Origin: Agromyces cerinus subsp. cerinus
GTDB taxonomy: Bacteria > Actinomycetota > Actinomycetes > Actinomycetales > Microbacteriaceae
DNA length: 64,000 bases
Assembly (NCBI RefSeq): GCF_900142065.1
Contig: NZ_FSRJ01000004.1
Location: 62,001-126,000, forward strand
Reading direction: 5' to 3'
Position numbers and translations under genes: made by a program. Position 1 is the stretch's first letter. Each line of letters opens with the position of its first letter. Below are positions 8,219 through 18,161 of the stretch, in pieces. The notes below the pieces were generated by a model that did no database searches, had not been told where the DNA came from, and worked only from the letters and a program-made list of their open reading frames with translations.

Positions 8219-8967
8219 CGCGAGGTGCCGGGCAGTCCGAGGTCGAGCAGCGCGTCGAGGCCGACGGTGACACCGGATGCCTCGGGGGCGCTGCGGAGCG
8301 CGAGCAGGATGCCGGCCTCGTAGGAGCTCGACGAGAGCGTGGAGTGCGTGATCGTGAGAGTCTCGCCGTCGCCGCCGAAGACGACGCGCTGCTCGGCCGC
8401 GACGCCGTTCAGGCGCAAGCTGTGCACGGGGACCCCGCTGACGAGCTGCCCGCGGGCGCGCTGGTCGGCGTGCGGAGCGGCGACCGGACCGCGCGCCGAA
8501 CGCGCCTCGCCGATGAGCTCCGCCGTGCGCACGGCCGTGCCCGAGGGCGAGTCGACCTTGCCGGCGTGATGGGCCTCGACGATCTCGATCGAGTCGAAGA
8601 AGGGCGCCGCGAGCTTCGCGAAGGCGGTGCCGAGCACGCTGCCGATCGAGAAGTTCGGAACGAAGAGCACGGCGCCCGCGTCGGCGTGGCCGCGCACGAA
8701 CGCGGAGATCTCGGCGATTCGATCACTCGACCACCCCGAGGTGCCGACGACGATCGGAATGCCGGCTCCTGCGGCGAACTCGACGATCTCGGCGCTCGCG
8801 CCGGGATGCGTGACGTCGAACGCCACATCGGCGCCGAGCATGAGGTCGAGGCTCGACTTCGAGTCGAGCGCGGCGTGCAGTTCGAGGTCTTCGGCCTCCT
8901 CGATCAGTCGAAGCGCCAGCTGCCCCATCTTGCCGGTGGCTCCCGCCACGGCGACCCGTATCGTCAC
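8215..8967 (-). CDS. dapB: 4-hydroxy-tetrahydrodipicolinate reductase
   Basis: NAD(P)H-dependent second step of the DAP/lysine branch after DapA. The 250-residue length is normal. Motifs: VAVAGATGKMGQLALRL (nucleotide binding), FDVTHPG, VVGTSGWSS, PNFSIGSV and the signature EAHHAGKVDSPSGTA with the catalytic His pair. It lies downstream of the M16 peptidase, histidine phosphatase and GNAT region and is coupled to the small membrane gene by a 4-bp overlap. Confidence 0.96.
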   Translation of the reverse strand: MTIRVAVAGATGKMGQLALRLIEEAEDLELHAALDSKSSLDLMLGADVAFDVTHPGASAEIVEFAAGAGIPIVVGTSGWSSDRIAEISAFVRGHADAGAVLFVPNFSIGSVLGTAFAKLAAPFFDSIEIVEAHHAGKVDSPSGTAVRTAELIGEARSARGPVAAPHADQRARGQLVSGVPVHSLRLNGVAAEQRVVFGGDGETLTITHSTLSSSSYEAGILLALRSAPEASGVTVGLDALLDLGLPGTSR

Positions 8968-9061
8968 GGATTCACCCTAGCAAGCAGGAGCCGGGCGACC
9001 GCCGCGTCGAGACGTCGCCGCGCACGCGGCATCCGCTGCCCGTCGCGAATAGTGTTGGGGC

Positions 9062-9544
9062 ATGCTGCGCTACCGAGACGCCTCAGTGACCGACGCCGAC
9101 GCGCACGCGCTGCTCGCCGATTACTTCGCCGCGCGAGCGGTCGGGTTCCCCGCCGAGCAGGGCGAGTACCGTCCGACTTGGCCGGCCGCGGAGCAGTTCA
9201 CGCCGCCGGCGGGCGTCTTCCTGGTCGTCGTCGACGAGTCGGGCACCGCGGTCGGATGCGGCGGTGTGCGACGCATCCAGCGCCGGCCCGAGACCTTCGA
9301 GGTGCGCTTCGAGGTCAAGCACCTGTGGCTTGCACCCGCGGCCCGCGGCGGCGGTGAAGGGCGCCGGCTGCTCGACGAGCTCGAGCGCCGTGCGATCGAA
9401 TACGGCGCGCAGGAGCTCGTGCTCGACACGAATGCGAGCCTCGAAGCGGCAGGCGGCCTCTACCGCTCGGCCGGGTACGTCGACATCGATCCGTACAACG
9501 CCAACCCCAACGCAACGAACTGGTACGGCAAGCGCGTCGGCTGA
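9062..9544 (+). CDS. GNAT family N-acetyltransferase
   Basis: A 160-residue acetyl-CoA-dependent transferase. It shows the GNAT core: the V/I-rich beta-4 strand (FEVRFEVKHLWLAP), an acetyl-CoA loop (ARGGGEGRRLLDELE, matching R/Q-x-x-G-x-G/A) and a C-terminal LDTNASLEAAGGLYRSAGY segment. Divergent from dapB with 94 bp between starts; convergent with the histidine phosphatase. The substrate cannot be read from sequence. Confidence 0.88.
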   Translation: MLRYRDASVTDADAHALLADYFAARAVGFPAEQGEYRPTWPAAEQFTPPAGVFLVVVDESGTAVGCGGVRRIQRRPETFEVRFEVKHLWLAPAARGGGEGRRLLDELERRAIEYGAQELVLDTNASLEAAGGLYRSAGYVDIDPYNANPNATNWYGKRVG

Positions 9545-9580
9545 CCGGCTCCCCGGGTCGCGAGCGCGAGCGCGAGGCGC

Positions 9581-10183
9581 TCAGATCGCGTACGGCTCCG
9601 ACAGTCCGGTGCGCAGCTCGGGCGGAAGGTGCGCGATGTCGTTGTGGGAGACGAGGCTCCACGGCCGGCCCGGGCGCTGGGTCAGCACCGTGAGGCCGCA
9701 GTTCACCTGGTTGATAGAGACCCATCGCCAGTCGGGCGCCCCGAGCACTTCGCGCACGAACCACCCGATGACGAAGTTGTGGGTGATGAGGAGCTCGTGC
9801 CGGTCTTCGCGATGAGAGCGGAGGAACTCGGAGGCCGCATCTTCCATCTGCGCACTGCCGGCCTCGATCTCGGCCTCGGTCACGGAGCCGAAGAAGGCGT
9901 CGTACGCCTTCGGCGTCTCGGGCGCAGGGCCTGTCGGGATGCAGTCGAAGAGCAGCGGCGAGGGCTCGAGACTCAGCGCCGGCATCTTCGCCGCGATGAT
10001 CTCCGCCGTCTCGGTCGCCCGCTGCAGGGGCGAGTGCCAGGCGTTGTCGAACGGCACGCCGCCGAGGCGCTCCGCGAGGAGCTCGGCCTGACGGCGGCCC
10101 CGGGGCGACAGCGGTCCGTCGGGCAGGCCGTGCTCGGCGTCGAGCTGCTCGCCGTGACGGACGAGGTAGAGGTGGTGGGCCAC
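9581..10183 (-). CDS. Histidine phosphatase superfamily protein
   Basis: A 200-residue phosphoglycerate-mutase-like phosphatase. The catalytic motif LVRHGE is at residues 7-12, with the second Arg/Glu in HSPLQRATETAEII and the second catalytic His in LLITHNFVIGWFV. It lies 36 bp downstream of the M16 peptidase on the same strand and is probably in the same transcript. Small histidine phosphatases have broad phosphoester substrates; no specificity is assigned. Confidence 0.88.
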   Translation of the reverse strand: MAHHLYLVRHGEQLDAEHGLPDGPLSPRGRRQAELLAERLGGVPFDNAWHSPLQRATETAEIIAAKMPALSLEPSPLLFDCIPTGPAPETPKAYDAFFGSVTEAEIEAGSAQMEDAASEFLRSHREDRHELLITHNFVIGWFVREVLGAPDWRWVSINQVNCGLTVLTQRPGRPWSLVSHNDIAHLPPELRTGLSEPYAI

Positions 10184-10219
10184 GGTTATCGGTTCCTCTG
10201 ATGCAGGGCGGTGCCGCGG

Positions 10220-11605
10220 TCAGGCGACGTCGGAGCTCGGAGCGACCGCTGCGGCCGCTCCGGTGAATGCCGTCTCGTCGATCGCGCCGACGGCGACGAG
10301 CGAGAACGGGCGTGCGACGAGGTCGCCCGCCAGCCGCTGCACGTCGTCGGCGGTGACGAGTGAGATGCGACGGAGGGCCTCGTCGAGGTCGACGAACTCG
10401 CCGAGGGTGAGCTCGGCGCGGCCGAGCCGAGACATCCGGGTGTCGGAGTCCTCGAGGGCGAGCGCCGAGGCGCCCGCGAGCTGCCCGGAGGCGCGGCGCA
10501 TCTCTTCGGCGGTGACGCCGTGCTCGGCGAGTCGCTCGAGTTCGTCGCGCATGAGCGAAGCGACCGTGCCGGCCTTCGCCGGGGCGCACCCGGCGTACAT
10601 GCCGAAGAGACCGGCGTCGGAGTAGCCCGGCGCGAACGAGTAGACCGAGTAGGCGAGGCCGCGGCGCTCGCGCACCTGCTGGAACAGGCGCGACGACATG
10701 CCCGAGCCGAAGATCGCGTTCAGCATGCTCATCGTCGGGCGTCGTTCGTCGGTCGCGACGAGTCCCGGCACCCCGAGCAGCAGGTTCACCTGCTCGGTCG
10801 GGCGTGCGACGACGGAGACCTCGGGACCGACCGCGAGCGCTGCGGGCACGACGGAACGCCGTTCGACGGGCTGCCCGGCGACCGTCGGGTCCCACCCGGC
10901 GACCGCGAGCGCCCGGTCGAGTTCGCCCACCAGCCGGTCGTGGTCGACGGCGCCGGCGACGGTGACGACCAGGTCTTGCGGGCGGTAGTTGGCCCGGTAG
11001 TGCTCCCACACGGCGTCGCGCGTGGCGCTGCGGATCGTCTCGGGGCTGCCGCCGATCGGCCGGCCCAGCGGGTGGGCGCCGAGCACCGCCTCGAAGAAGC
11101 GTTCGTTCGCGACATCGCCCGGGTCGTCGCCCGCCATGGAGAGCTCCTCGAGGATGACCCCGCGCTCGCTCTCGAACTCGGTCGCGTCGAGCAACGACGA
11201 GGTGAACATGTCGGCGAGCACCTCGACCGCCATCGGCAGGTCCCTGTCTTGCACTTTGGCGTAGTAGCAGGTGTACTCCTTCGCCGTGAGCGCGTTGTGC
11301 TCACCGCCGACGGCGTCGAAGGAGATCGCGATGTCGAGGGCGGTGCGCGTCGCGGTGCCCTTGAACAGCAGGTGCTCGAGGAAGTGCGTCGATCCGTACG
11401 TCGCGGGGTGCGCGGCATCCGCTCGCTGCTCGTCGCGTGAACCGACTGCGACCCAGAACCCGATGGTCGCGCTGCGACTGCCCGGCACCTGTTCGCTGAG
11501 CACTCGCACCCCCGAGGGGAGCACGCTGCGCCGAACTCGCGCGTCGCCTGCTGCGGTGAAGGAGAGCTCGGCCTGGCCGAGTGGGAGGTCGACAGCGCCG
11601 TTCAT
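10220..11605 (-). CDS. M16 family zinc metallopeptidase (processing-peptidase-like)
   Basis: A 461-residue soluble peptidase of the M16B type. The inverted zinc motif HFLEH occurs in YGSTHFLEHLLFKGT, and the third ligand Glu lies in FESERGVILEEL. The R/Y-rich substrate loop (GSGMSSRLFQQVRERRGLAYSV) is also present. In many actinobacteria this gene follows pnp directly and precedes dapB; here pnp is 33 kb away. The ATG start (MNGAVDLPLG) gives a length normal for the family. Confidence 0.93.
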   Translation of the reverse strand: MNGAVDLPLGQAELSFTAAGDARVRRSVLPSGVRVLSEQVPGSRSATIGFWVAVGSRDEQRADAAHPATYGSTHFLEHLLFKGTATRTALDIAISFDAVGGEHNALTAKEYTCYYAKVQDRDLPMAVEVLADMFTSSLLDATEFESERGVILEELSMAGDDPGDVANERFFEAVLGAHPLGRPIGGSPETIRSATRDAVWEHYRANYRPQDLVVTVAGAVDHDRLVGELDRALAVAGWDPTVAGQPVERRSVVPAALAVGPEVSVVARPTEQVNLLLGVPGLVATDERRPTMSMLNAIFGSGMSSRLFQQVRERRGLAYSVYSFAPGYSDAGLFGMYAGCAPAKAGTVASLMRDELERLAEHGVTAEEMRRASGQLAGASALALEDSDTRMSRLGRAELTLGEFVDLDEALRRISLVTADDVQRLAGDLVARPFSLVAVGAIDETAFTGAAAAVAPSSDVA

Positions 11606-11674
11606 CCCGATCAGCCTATGCCACCCGCGTCGGGCGCGCTCGGGCGGCGCGCGCCCGGGCGCGCCGACACATGA

Positions 11675-12760
11675 TCAGGCTGAAGCGCGGTCGAGGTCGA
11701 CGATCTCCGAGCGCTGCAGCTCGACGGATGCCGCGGCCATGAGCGCATCGACCTGATCGGGCCGGCTCGCACTCACGACCGGCGCGACGACGGTCGGCTT
11801 CGCCAGCAGCCAGGCGAGCGAGATCGTCGCGGGCTGCACGCCGTGCGCGAAGGCGATCTCGTCGACCGCCGCGAGCACGCGGTGGCCGCGTCGACCGAGG
11901 TATCGCGCCTGCCGTTCGCCCCTGGCGTCATGGCGCACGTCGGCGCGACGTCGTACCTGCCCGCCGAGGAACCCGCTCGCGAGGCCGAAGTAGGGCAGCA
12001 CGGCGAGCGCCTGGGCGTGGGCCACGAGTTCGGGCGCGCCCTCGAACGGGCGGCGTTCCATGAGGTTGTACTTCGTGGTCAGCGCCTGGAACCGGGGCAG
12101 TCCGTTGGCGGCGAGCACGCGCGCCTCGATGAGGCGATCGGGCGTGAAGTCCGCTGCGCCGATCGCGCCGACCTTGCCGGCGGTGATCAGGGCGTCGACC
12201 GCGCCGAGGCTCTCTTCGAGCGGCACCTCGGCGTCGTCGCCGTGGAAGTACAGCAGGTCGATGCGCTCGATGCCGAGACGCAGCAGCGAGTCGTCGACGG
12301 CCGCCGAGATCTCTGCAGGCGACAGTCCGCGGTGGTCGGGGTGGTGGCCGATCTTCGTCGCGATGGCCATGCGATCGCGAGTGCCGCGCGAGTCCATCCA
12401 CTTGCCGATGATCGATTCGCTGCGACCCGCTGCGTAGCTGTCGGCGGTGTCGACGAGGGAGCCGCCGAGACCGGCGAAGCGGTCGAGCACGTCGAACGCC
12501 TGCTCGGTGCTGAGCGTCCAGCCGAACGTGCTGGCGCCGAGCGCGAGCGGATGCACCTCGAGGCCGGAGTCGCCGATCGACACACGCCGGGGCACCATGA
12601 TGGGGCCCGAGAGCGGGTTCGACGCGATGACGTCGACATGGAGTCCGTCGAAGATGTCGGCGCGGTCGTCGTGCTCGCCATGCGAGATCGCGTCGGCGAT
12701 CGCGACCGCTGCCCCCGCAACGCTCGCTTCACTCGCCCGATAGACGTGTCGTCGTGCCAC
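11675..12760 (-). CDS. Aldo/keto reductase with N-terminal extension
   Basis: NAD(P)H-dependent oxidoreductase, 361 residues from the GTG at 12760. The AKR tetrad is visible: Asp and Tyr in LVDTADSYAAGRSE, Lys in MAIATKIGHH and His in LLYFHGDDAE. The GTG is preceded by a very strong AGGAGG five bases upstream. An internal ATG at 12598 (MVPRRVSIGD) is where the AKR fold begins but has no ribosome site. The 54-residue extension keeps GC-rich third positions, so it looks coded. I recognise no domain in it. Confidence 0.82.
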   Translation of the reverse strand: MARRHVYRASEASVAGAAVAIADAISHGEHDDRADIFDGLHVDVIASNPLSGPIMVPRRVSIGDSGLEVHPLALGASTFGWTLSTEQAFDVLDRFAGLGGSLVDTADSYAAGRSESIIGKWMDSRGTRDRMAIATKIGHHPDHRGLSPAEISAAVDDSLLRLGIERIDLLYFHGDDAEVPLEESLGAVDALITAGKVGAIGAADFTPDRLIEARVLAANGLPRFQALTTKYNLMERRPFEGAPELVAHAQALAVLPYFGLASGFLGGQVRRRADVRHDARGERQARYLGRRGHRVLAAVDEIAFAHGVQPATISLAWLLAKPTVVAPVVSASRPDQVDALMAAASVELQRSEIVDLDRASA

Positions 12761-12874
12761 GTGCCCCTCCTCCCCAGGATTGACTCCGAGACTACGTCGC
12801 GTCGGGCGCCCGGAGGGTGCGATCCGGAGAACGGCAGGTGAACCGTTATCGAATCGTTTCGCTCGGCCTCGGGC

Positions 12875-13690
12875 TCACCCGCCCGCTCGGCGCACCAGCG
12901 AAGCGGCCTGCCGGAGCACCGGCGCATCGACCATTCCGCCCCGGAAGGCGAAGACGCCGCCGTGTGCTTCGGCCGCTTCGAGCACGGCGCGCGCCCACTC
13001 CAGTCGCTCAGCGTCGGGTCGGTACGCCTCGCGCACGACCTCGACCTGGCCGGGGTGGATGCATGCCGTCGCGGCGAAACCGACGGCCACCGCGTCCTCG
13101 GCCTCGGCCCGGAGCCCGTCGAGGTCGCCGATCTCGAGGTGCACCGTGTCGATGGCGGCGATGTCGTGGGCTCCCGCCGCGAGGCACACCTGGGACCTGG
13201 CGTGCCTCGCGACGTCGCGGTATCGGCCGTCGGCGAAACGGCTCGACGAGCCGCCGAGCGAGGCGACGAGGTCTTCGGCCCCCCACATGAGCGCCGAGAC
13301 GTTCGGCAGTGCCGCGACCTCGTTCGCCGCGAGCACTCCTCGGGCGGTCTCGCACAGTGCGATCACCTCGAACTCGGCGAGGTCCACGAGGTCGGCGGTG
13401 CCCTCGCACTTGGCGAGCATGACCGTGCGGTAGTCGGTCTCGACGAGCGCAGCCACGTCGGCGGCGAACTCCTCGGTCGAGGCCGGGTTCACACGCACGA
13501 TGACCCGTTCGGGGTCGAGCGGCGTACTGAGCAGCGCGACACGCGCGGCATGCTTCGCATCGCCCGCGACAGCGTCTTCGAGGTCGAGGATCACGGCGTC
13601 GGCCCGGTCGAGGGCCTTCGCGAAGCGGTCGGGCCGGTCGGCCGGGCAGAAGAGCAGGGCCGGGCCGAAGCGGAAGGTCGGATGCGTCAT
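12875..13690 (-). CDS. CitE-like CoA-ester lyase
   Basis: A 271-residue HpcH/HpaI-fold lyase with landmarks [23 protein letters not shown] (metal Asp/Glu), [18 protein letters not shown] and [10 protein letters not shown]. It overlaps the MaoC gene by 4 bp and ends the carboxylase/ACAD operon. The same order occurs in M. tuberculosis, where Rv2498c has been reported as a beta-hydroxyacyl-CoA lyase cleaving (R)-HMG-CoA in leucine catabolism and citramalyl-CoA from itaconate. By synteny the same role is likely here. It is not a citrate lyase beta subunit in an operon with citD/citF. Confidence 0.87.
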   Translation of the reverse strand: MTHPTFRFGPALLFCPADRPDRFAKALDRADAVILDLEDAVAGDAKHAARVALLSTPLDPERVIVRVNPASTEEFAADVAALVETDYRTVMLAKCEGTADLVDLAEFEVIALCETARGVLAANEVAALPNVSALMWGAEDLVASLGGSSSRFADGRYRDVARHARSQVCLAAGAHDIAAIDTVHLEIGDLDGLRAEAEDAVAVGFAATACIHPGQVEVVREAYRPDAERLEWARAVLEAAEAHGGVFAFRGGMVDAPVLRQAASLVRRAGG

Positions 13691-14241
13691 CCGCTCGCCT
13701 CCGCTTCGTTCCTGCCGGCCGAACCGGCGGTGGGCAGCCGCTCGCCCGCCTCGCGGAGCCAGACGAGCATGGTGCGCGATGCGGTCGCCACGACCTCGCC
13801 GTGCTGGTTGCGGGCGGTGTGCGCGACCACCACGACGCCCTGACCCGGGCGCGAGGCGGACTCTCGCTTGGACTCCACGACGGTTTCACCGTAGAGCGTG
13901 TCGCCGACGAAGACCGGGTGCGGGAACGCCACGGCACCGAAGCCGAGGTTCGCGACGAGCGTGCCCTGCGTAAGCTGGCCGACCGACTGGCCGACGAGCG
14001 TCGAGAGCGTGAACATCGAGTTCACGAGTCGCTGACCGAACGGCTGCTCGGCCGACCACGCCGCGTCGAGATGCAGCGGCTGCGGGTTCATCGTGAGCGT
14101 CGTGAACAGCACGTTGTCGGCCTCGGTGACCGTGCGGCCGGGTCGGTGCAGGTAGCGCACGCCCTGCTCGAACTCCTCGAACCAGAGCCCTCGCTGCACG
14201 ACGTCGCGGAGCGGCGCCGGTTCAGCCGAAGCATCCGTCAT
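13687..14241 (-). CDS. MaoC-fold enoyl-CoA hydratase
   Basis: A 184-residue hot-dog hydratase. The MaoC catalytic Asp/His region is visible in [20 protein letters not shown], with [20 protein letters not shown] further on. It is embedded between the acyl-CoA dehydrogenase (10 bp gap) and the CitE-like gene (4-bp overlap). The order matches Rv2500c-Rv2499c-Rv2498c of M. tuberculosis, where the MaoC protein is the (R)-specific hydratase. That suggests hydration of 3-methylglutaconyl-CoA or itaconyl-CoA; this is inference from context. Confidence 0.87.
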   Translation of the reverse strand: MTDASAEPAPLRDVVQRGLWFEEFEQGVRYLHRPGRTVTEADNVLFTTLTMNPQPLHLDAAWSAEQPFGQRLVNSMFTLSTLVGQSVGQLTQGTLVANLGFGAVAFPHPVFVGDTLYGETVVESKRESASRPGQGVVVVAHTARNQHGEVVATASRTMLVWLREAGERLPTAGSAGRNEAEASG

Positions 14242-14251
14242 GGTGAACCCC

Positions 14252-15415
14252 CTAGCCGATGCCCAGCTCGCGTGCGATGACCATGAGCTGCACCTCGTTC
14301 GTGCCCTCGCCGATCTCGAGGATCTTCGAGTCACGGTAGTGCCTCGCGACGAGGGACTCGTTCATGAACCCCATGCCGCCGAAGATCTGGGTGGCGTCGC
14401 GCGAGTTGAGCATGGCGGCATCGCTCGAGACGAGCTTGGCCATCGCCGCCTCCTTCTTGAACGGCAGGCCCGCGTCGAGCCGGCGGGCCGCGTCGTGCCA
14501 TGCGAGCCGCGCGGTGTACACCCGCGCCTGCATGTTCGCGATGGTGAACGCGATGTACTGGTGCGACGCGATCGGCACGCCGAACACGTTGCGGGTCTTC
14601 GCGTAGGCGAGCGCCTCGTCGAGGCAGCCCTGCGCGACGCCGGTCGCGAGCGCGGCGATCGCGATGCGCCCCTCGTCGAGGGTGCGCAGGAAGTTGGCGA
14701 AGCCGCGTCCGCGTTCGCCGAGCAGGTTCGCGGCGGGCACGCGCACGTCGTCGAAGGTGAGCGGATGCGTGTCGGAGGCGCGCCAGCCCGACTTGTCGTA
14801 ACCGGGGTCGACCGTGAACCCGGGCGTGCCGTTCGGCACGATGATCGTCGACAGCTCCTTGGAGACCGAGCCGTCGGGGCGGGTGCGCTCGCCGGTCACG
14901 GCGGTCACCGTCACGAACCTCGTGATCGACGTGCCGGAGTTGGTGATGAACTGCTTCGAGCCGTTGACGACCCACTCGTCGCCGTCGAGCACCGCGGTCG
15001 TGCGGGTGGCGCCGGCGTCGGAGCCGGCCTCGGACTCGGTGAGGCCGAAGCCCGCGAGCGCACGCCCCGCGACGAGGTCGGGCAGGAGCTCGGCCTTCTG
15101 CTCGTCGGTGCCGTGGCGGTAGATCGGCATCGCGCCGAGGCCCACGCCCGCCTCGAGCGTGATGGCGATCGACTGGTCGACTCGCGCGAGCGCCTCGATC
15201 GCGAGGCCGAGGGCCATGTAGTCGCCGCCCTGGCCACCGACCTCCTCGGGGAAGGGCAGGCCGAACAGTCCGAGCTCGCCCATCTGCGCGACGACGTCCA
15301 TCGAGAGCGTGTGGGTGCGGTCGGCCTCATAGGACTGCGGTGCCACGACGGTGTCGGCGAACTCGCAGACCATGTCGTACAGCTGCTGTTCCTCGGCGCT
15401 CAGGTCGGTGCTCAC
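14252..15415 (-). CDS. Acyl-CoA dehydrogenase (FadE19/isovaleryl-like)
   Basis: FAD enzyme making enoyl-CoA, 387 residues. Family motifs: [50 protein letters not shown] and the C-terminal [20 protein letters not shown] with [11 protein letters not shown] chose the GTG at 15415 (a GAGGAG site lies 7 bases upstream). An ATG at 15430 that overlaps the carboxylase stop as ATGA is an alternative adding 5 residues. Context with the biotin carboxylase and the MaoC and CitE-like genes points to isovaleryl-CoA or another branched-chain acyl-CoA. Confidence 0.9.
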   Translation of the reverse strand: MSTDLSAEEQQLYDMVCEFADTVVAPQSYEADRTHTLSMDVVAQMGELGLFGLPFPEEVGGQGGDYMALGLAIEALARVDQSIAITLEAGVGLGAMPIYRHGTDEQKAELLPDLVAGRALAGFGLTESEAGSDAGATRTTAVLDGDEWVVNGSKQFITNSGTSITRFVTVTAVTGERTRPDGSVSKELSTIIVPNGTPGFTVDPGYDKSGWRASDTHPLTFDDVRVPAANLLGERGRGFANFLRTLDEGRIAIAALATGVAQGCLDEALAYAKTRNVFGVPIASHQYIAFTIANMQARVYTARLAWHDAARRLDAGLPFKKEAAMAKLVSSDAAMLNSRDATQIFGGMGFMNESLVARHYRDSKILEIGEGTNEVQLMVIARELGIG

Positions 15416-15426
15416 GGTCGTGCTCC

Positions 15427-17430
15427 TCATTCCTGGTGGGGTGCGGTCGGGACCGCGCCCTCGTGGGGCGCGTCCGACGATGCGGGGACGGATGTCGGGA
15501 CCTCGGCGGATGCCGCGAGCTGCGGCTCCACTCGAGCGACGGATTGGTCGCGGGAGACCTGCTCCCCCACTGCGACGGCGAGGCGCACGATGCCGGCGAC
15601 CGACGCCGTGACGCGGTGCTCCATCTTCATCGCCTCGATCGCGATGACGGCGTCGCCCGGCAGCACTGCGTCGCCGTCGGCGACGAGCACCGCGGTGACG
15701 GTGCCGGGCATGGGTGCGCGGAGCTCGGGGTCGGCGAGGCCGCCCCGTTCGATCATGGCGAGACGGGCGTCGAGCGCGGCCCGGCGACCCGTGGCGGGCA
15801 CGCGCCAGATGCCGGTCGTCGTGTGCAGCCAGACCGCGTCGTCGGCGTCCGTCGCGATGACATCGGCTGCCAGGGCGGCCGTCGTCGCGTCGCGGCCGGC
15901 ATCCGCCGCGGGACGGCCGAGACGCCAGCCACGCGCGGTCCGCCACGCGTGGGCACCGGCGGTCCGAGCCTCGTCGATCGCCACGTCGTCGCGGTACGCC
16001 GCGGTCGCGGTGAGCACTTCGGGCGGCGCGGCATCCGATTCGGGTTCGGGCATGCGGTCGATGAGCCCGGTGTCGAGGTCTCCGCGCTGCACGGCCGGGT
16101 CGGCGAGGAGCCGGCGGAGGAACCCGAGGTTCGTCTCGACGCCGAGCACGACCGTGTCGGCGAGCGCGGCGTCGAGGCGGGCGAGCGCCTCGGCACGGTC
16201 GGCGCCGTACGCGATGACCTTCGCGAGCATGGGGTCGTAGTCGGCCGTGATCTGCTGACCGGAGCGGATGCCGCCGTCGACCCGCACGCCGTCGCCGCTC
16301 GGTTCCCGCCACACGAGCAGCTCGCCGATCGACGGCAGGAAGCCGCGCTCGGGGCTCTCGGCGTAGACGCGCGCCTCGATGGCGTGGCCGGTGAGTTCGA
16401 TGGCGGCCTGCTGCAGCGCGAGCGGCTGGCCCGCCGCGACGCGCAACTGCTGCTCGACGAGGTCGACGCCCGTGACGAGCTCGGTGACGGGATGCTCGAC
16501 CTGCAGCCGGGTGTTCATCTCGATGAAGAAGAACTCGTCGGGCGCGGCATCCGACACCAGGAACTCGACGGTGCCCGCCCCGCGGTAGTCGACGCTGCGG
16601 GCGGCATCGCACGCGGCCTTCCCGATGCGAGCGCGGGTATCGACGTCGAGGAGCGGCGAGGGCGCCTCTTCGATGACCTTCTGGTGGCGGCGCTGCAGCG
16701 AGCACTCGCGCTCGCCGAGGTGGATCACGTTGCCGAAGTCGTCGGCGAGCACCTGCACCTCGATGTGGCGCGGACGCTCGATGAGCCGCTCGAGCAGCAG
16801 CGTGTCGTCGCCGAACGCGGCGAGGGCCACGCGCCGGGCTGCAGGCAGTGCCGCCGCGAGCTCGCGTGCGTCGCGGGCGATCTGCATGCCCTTGCCGCCG
16901 CCGCCGGCGCTCGGCTTCACGAGCAGCGGGAAGCCCACCGCTTCGCCGGCCGCGGCGAGCGCGGCGTCGTCGAGCGAGGGATCGGAGACGCCGGGCACCG
17001 TCGGCACACCGGATGCCTCGACGTGGCGCTTCGCGCGGATCTTGTCGCCCATGACCTCGAGCGCGTCGACACCCGGGCCGACGAAGACGATGCCAGCATC
17101 GCGACAGGCCTCGGCGAAGCCCGCATGCTCGGAGAGGAAGCCGTAGCCGGGGTGGATCGCCTGGGCGCCGGTCTCGCGCGCCGCGGCGATGATGCGGGCG
17201 GGATCGAGGTAGCTCTCGGCGGCGGACGCCGGCCCGATGCGCACGGCCTCGTCGGCGAGGCGCACGTGCGGCGCGTCGGCATCGGCGGCGGAGAAGACGG
17301 CGATCGAGCGGATGCCGAGGCGGCGCAGGGTGCGGATGACGCGCACGGCGATCTCGCCGCGGTTGGCGACCAGCACTCGCTCGAACGGGCGCGGTGATCG
17401 CACCTCGGTACCGGCGTCGCCCGTGCCCAT
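15427..17430 (-). CDS. accA1: Biotin-dependent acyl-CoA carboxylase alpha subunit
   Basis: A 667-residue fusion of biotin carboxylase and biotin carboxyl carrier domains. Biotin carboxylase: [20 protein letters not shown] near residue 20, [12 protein letters not shown], the ATP-grasp loop [29 protein letters not shown] and [14 protein letters not shown]. The carrier domain has the biotinylated Lys in [11 protein letters not shown] near residue 600. With its beta subunit at 19-20.6 kb it most likely acts on 3-methylcrotonyl-CoA. It is first in the accA1-ACAD-MaoC-CitE operon. Two 16-bp palindromes lie just upstream of the start, so expression is probably repressor-controlled. Confidence 0.92.
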   Translation of the reverse strand: MGTGDAGTEVRSPRPFERVLVANRGEIAVRVIRTLRRLGIRSIAVFSAADADAPHVRLADEAVRIGPASAAESYLDPARIIAAARETGAQAIHPGYGFLSEHAGFAEACRDAGIVFVGPGVDALEVMGDKIRAKRHVEASGVPTVPGVSDPSLDDAALAAAGEAVGFPLLVKPSAGGGGKGMQIARDARELAAALPAARRVALAAFGDDTLLLERLIERPRHIEVQVLADDFGNVIHLGERECSLQRRHQKVIEEAPSPLLDVDTRARIGKAACDAARSVDYRGAGTVEFLVSDAAPDEFFFIEMNTRLQVEHPVTELVTGVDLVEQQLRVAAGQPLALQQAAIELTGHAIEARVYAESPERGFLPSIGELLVWREPSGDGVRVDGGIRSGQQITADYDPMLAKVIAYGADRAEALARLDAALADTVVLGVETNLGFLRRLLADPAVQRGDLDTGLIDRMPEPESDAAPPEVLTATAAYRDDVAIDEARTAGAHAWRTARGWRLGRPAADAGRDATTAALAADVIATDADDAVWLHTTTGIWRVPATGRRAALDARLAMIERGGLADPELRAPMPGTVTAVLVADGDAVLPGDAVIAIEAMKMEHRVTASVAGIVRLAVAVGEQVSRDQSVARVEPQLAASAEVPTSVPASSDAPHEGAVPTAPHQE

Positions 17431-17464
17431 CCGCGCCTCCCTGCGCTCGACGTGCGCGAACTAA

Positions 17465-17506
17465 GTTAACGCGCACTAACCGAATTCGATGTTAGTGGGC
17501 GTTAAC
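17465..17506. promoter_or_regulatory. Paired GTTA-N8-TAAC operators before the carboxylase operon
   Basis: Two 16-bp sites, GTTAACGCGCACTAAC (17465-17480) and GTTAGTGGGCGTTAAC (17491-17506). Each is the near-exact reverse complement of the other (one mismatch), with starts 26 bp apart. The pattern recurs at 20656-20699, between the beta-subunit gene and a divergent TetR gene. The sites lie 34-76 bp upstream of the accA1 start, where a promoter would be. The form resembles the 16-bp GTTAA-N6-TTAAC type motif reported for the TetR repressor AccR of Streptomyces; that comparison is from memory. Confidence 0.78.
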
Positions 17507-17534
17507 TGAAATCACAAGCGGAACCTCCGCGCAC

Positions 17535-18131
17535 TCACTCCGCTTGCGGAGCGAGTGCCGCGGCGATGCGATCGACGCCGAACTCGAACGCCCGGTCGAC
17601 ATCGCCGCCCAGGCGGAACGCACCCGAGAGCTCCATGCTGATGAAGCCCGTCAGCCACGCGGTGAGCGTGCGTGCGGCATCGAGCGCATGCTCGGGGCCG
17701 GCGAGGTCGGCGGCGACGGCGAGCAGCGGCGCGCTCGCCTGCCGCAGCGCTTCGACCTCGAGGCCCGAGTCATCGCCCGGCGCGAAGACGAGTCCGTACG
17801 CCGCCGGCCGCTCATGCGCGAACGCCCGCACCGTGCGCGCGAGCCGGGCGACCGGGGCGAGCACGGCGCCACGACCATCGGTGCGGTCGCCGTTCGCATC
17901 GCTCGCATCGCTCGCTGCGTCGAGGCGCTCACCGAGGTCGACCACCGCTGCGGCGGCGATGAGCCGCACGAGGTCGCTCCGATTCCGCACGCGCTTGTAG
18001 AGCGAGGGTGCGCGAACGCCGACGCGATCGGCGACGGCCTGCATCGTGAGCCCTCCGAGTCCGTCGGCCTCGAGGATCTCGCACCCGGCCGCCAGGATCG
18101 CGTCGAGCGAGGTTCGTTCCGGTGTCGGCAT
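17535..18131 (-). CDS. TetR/AcrR family regulator
   Basis: A 198-residue regulator with an N-terminal helix-turn-helix (about residues 8-50, including LTMQAVADRVGVRAPSLYKRV) and a C-terminal ligand domain of the WHG-like type. It is divergent from the MBL hydrolase gene; the 104-bp gap contains four 11-bp-phased GGCTAT/ATAGCC half-sites, so it probably represses itself and that hydrolase. It lies just upstream of accA1, but the operator type there is different and matches the other TetR gene at 20.7 kb. Confidence 0.9.
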   Translation of the reverse strand: MPTPERTSLDAILAAGCEILEADGLGGLTMQAVADRVGVRAPSLYKRVRNRSDLVRLIAAAAVVDLGERLDAASDASDANGDRTDGRGAVLAPVARLARTVRAFAHERPAAYGLVFAPGDDSGLEVEALRQASAPLLAVAADLAGPEHALDAARTLTAWLTGFISMELSGAFRLGGDVDRAFEFGVDRIAAALAPQAE

Positions 18132-18161
18132 CTGGGATTCCCTTTCGACGTTTCGACTCTA

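Noticed and set aside
12875..13690. Citrate lyase beta subunit (true CitE)
   Set aside because: No citD, citF or citC nearby; it sits in a leucine-type operon with MaoC and carboxylase genes.
14252..17476. A single 1074-codon minus-strand frame covering ACAD and carboxylase
   Set aside because: Only its 3' third is the acyl-CoA dehydrogenase. The rest is a shadow of the carboxylase read in another frame.
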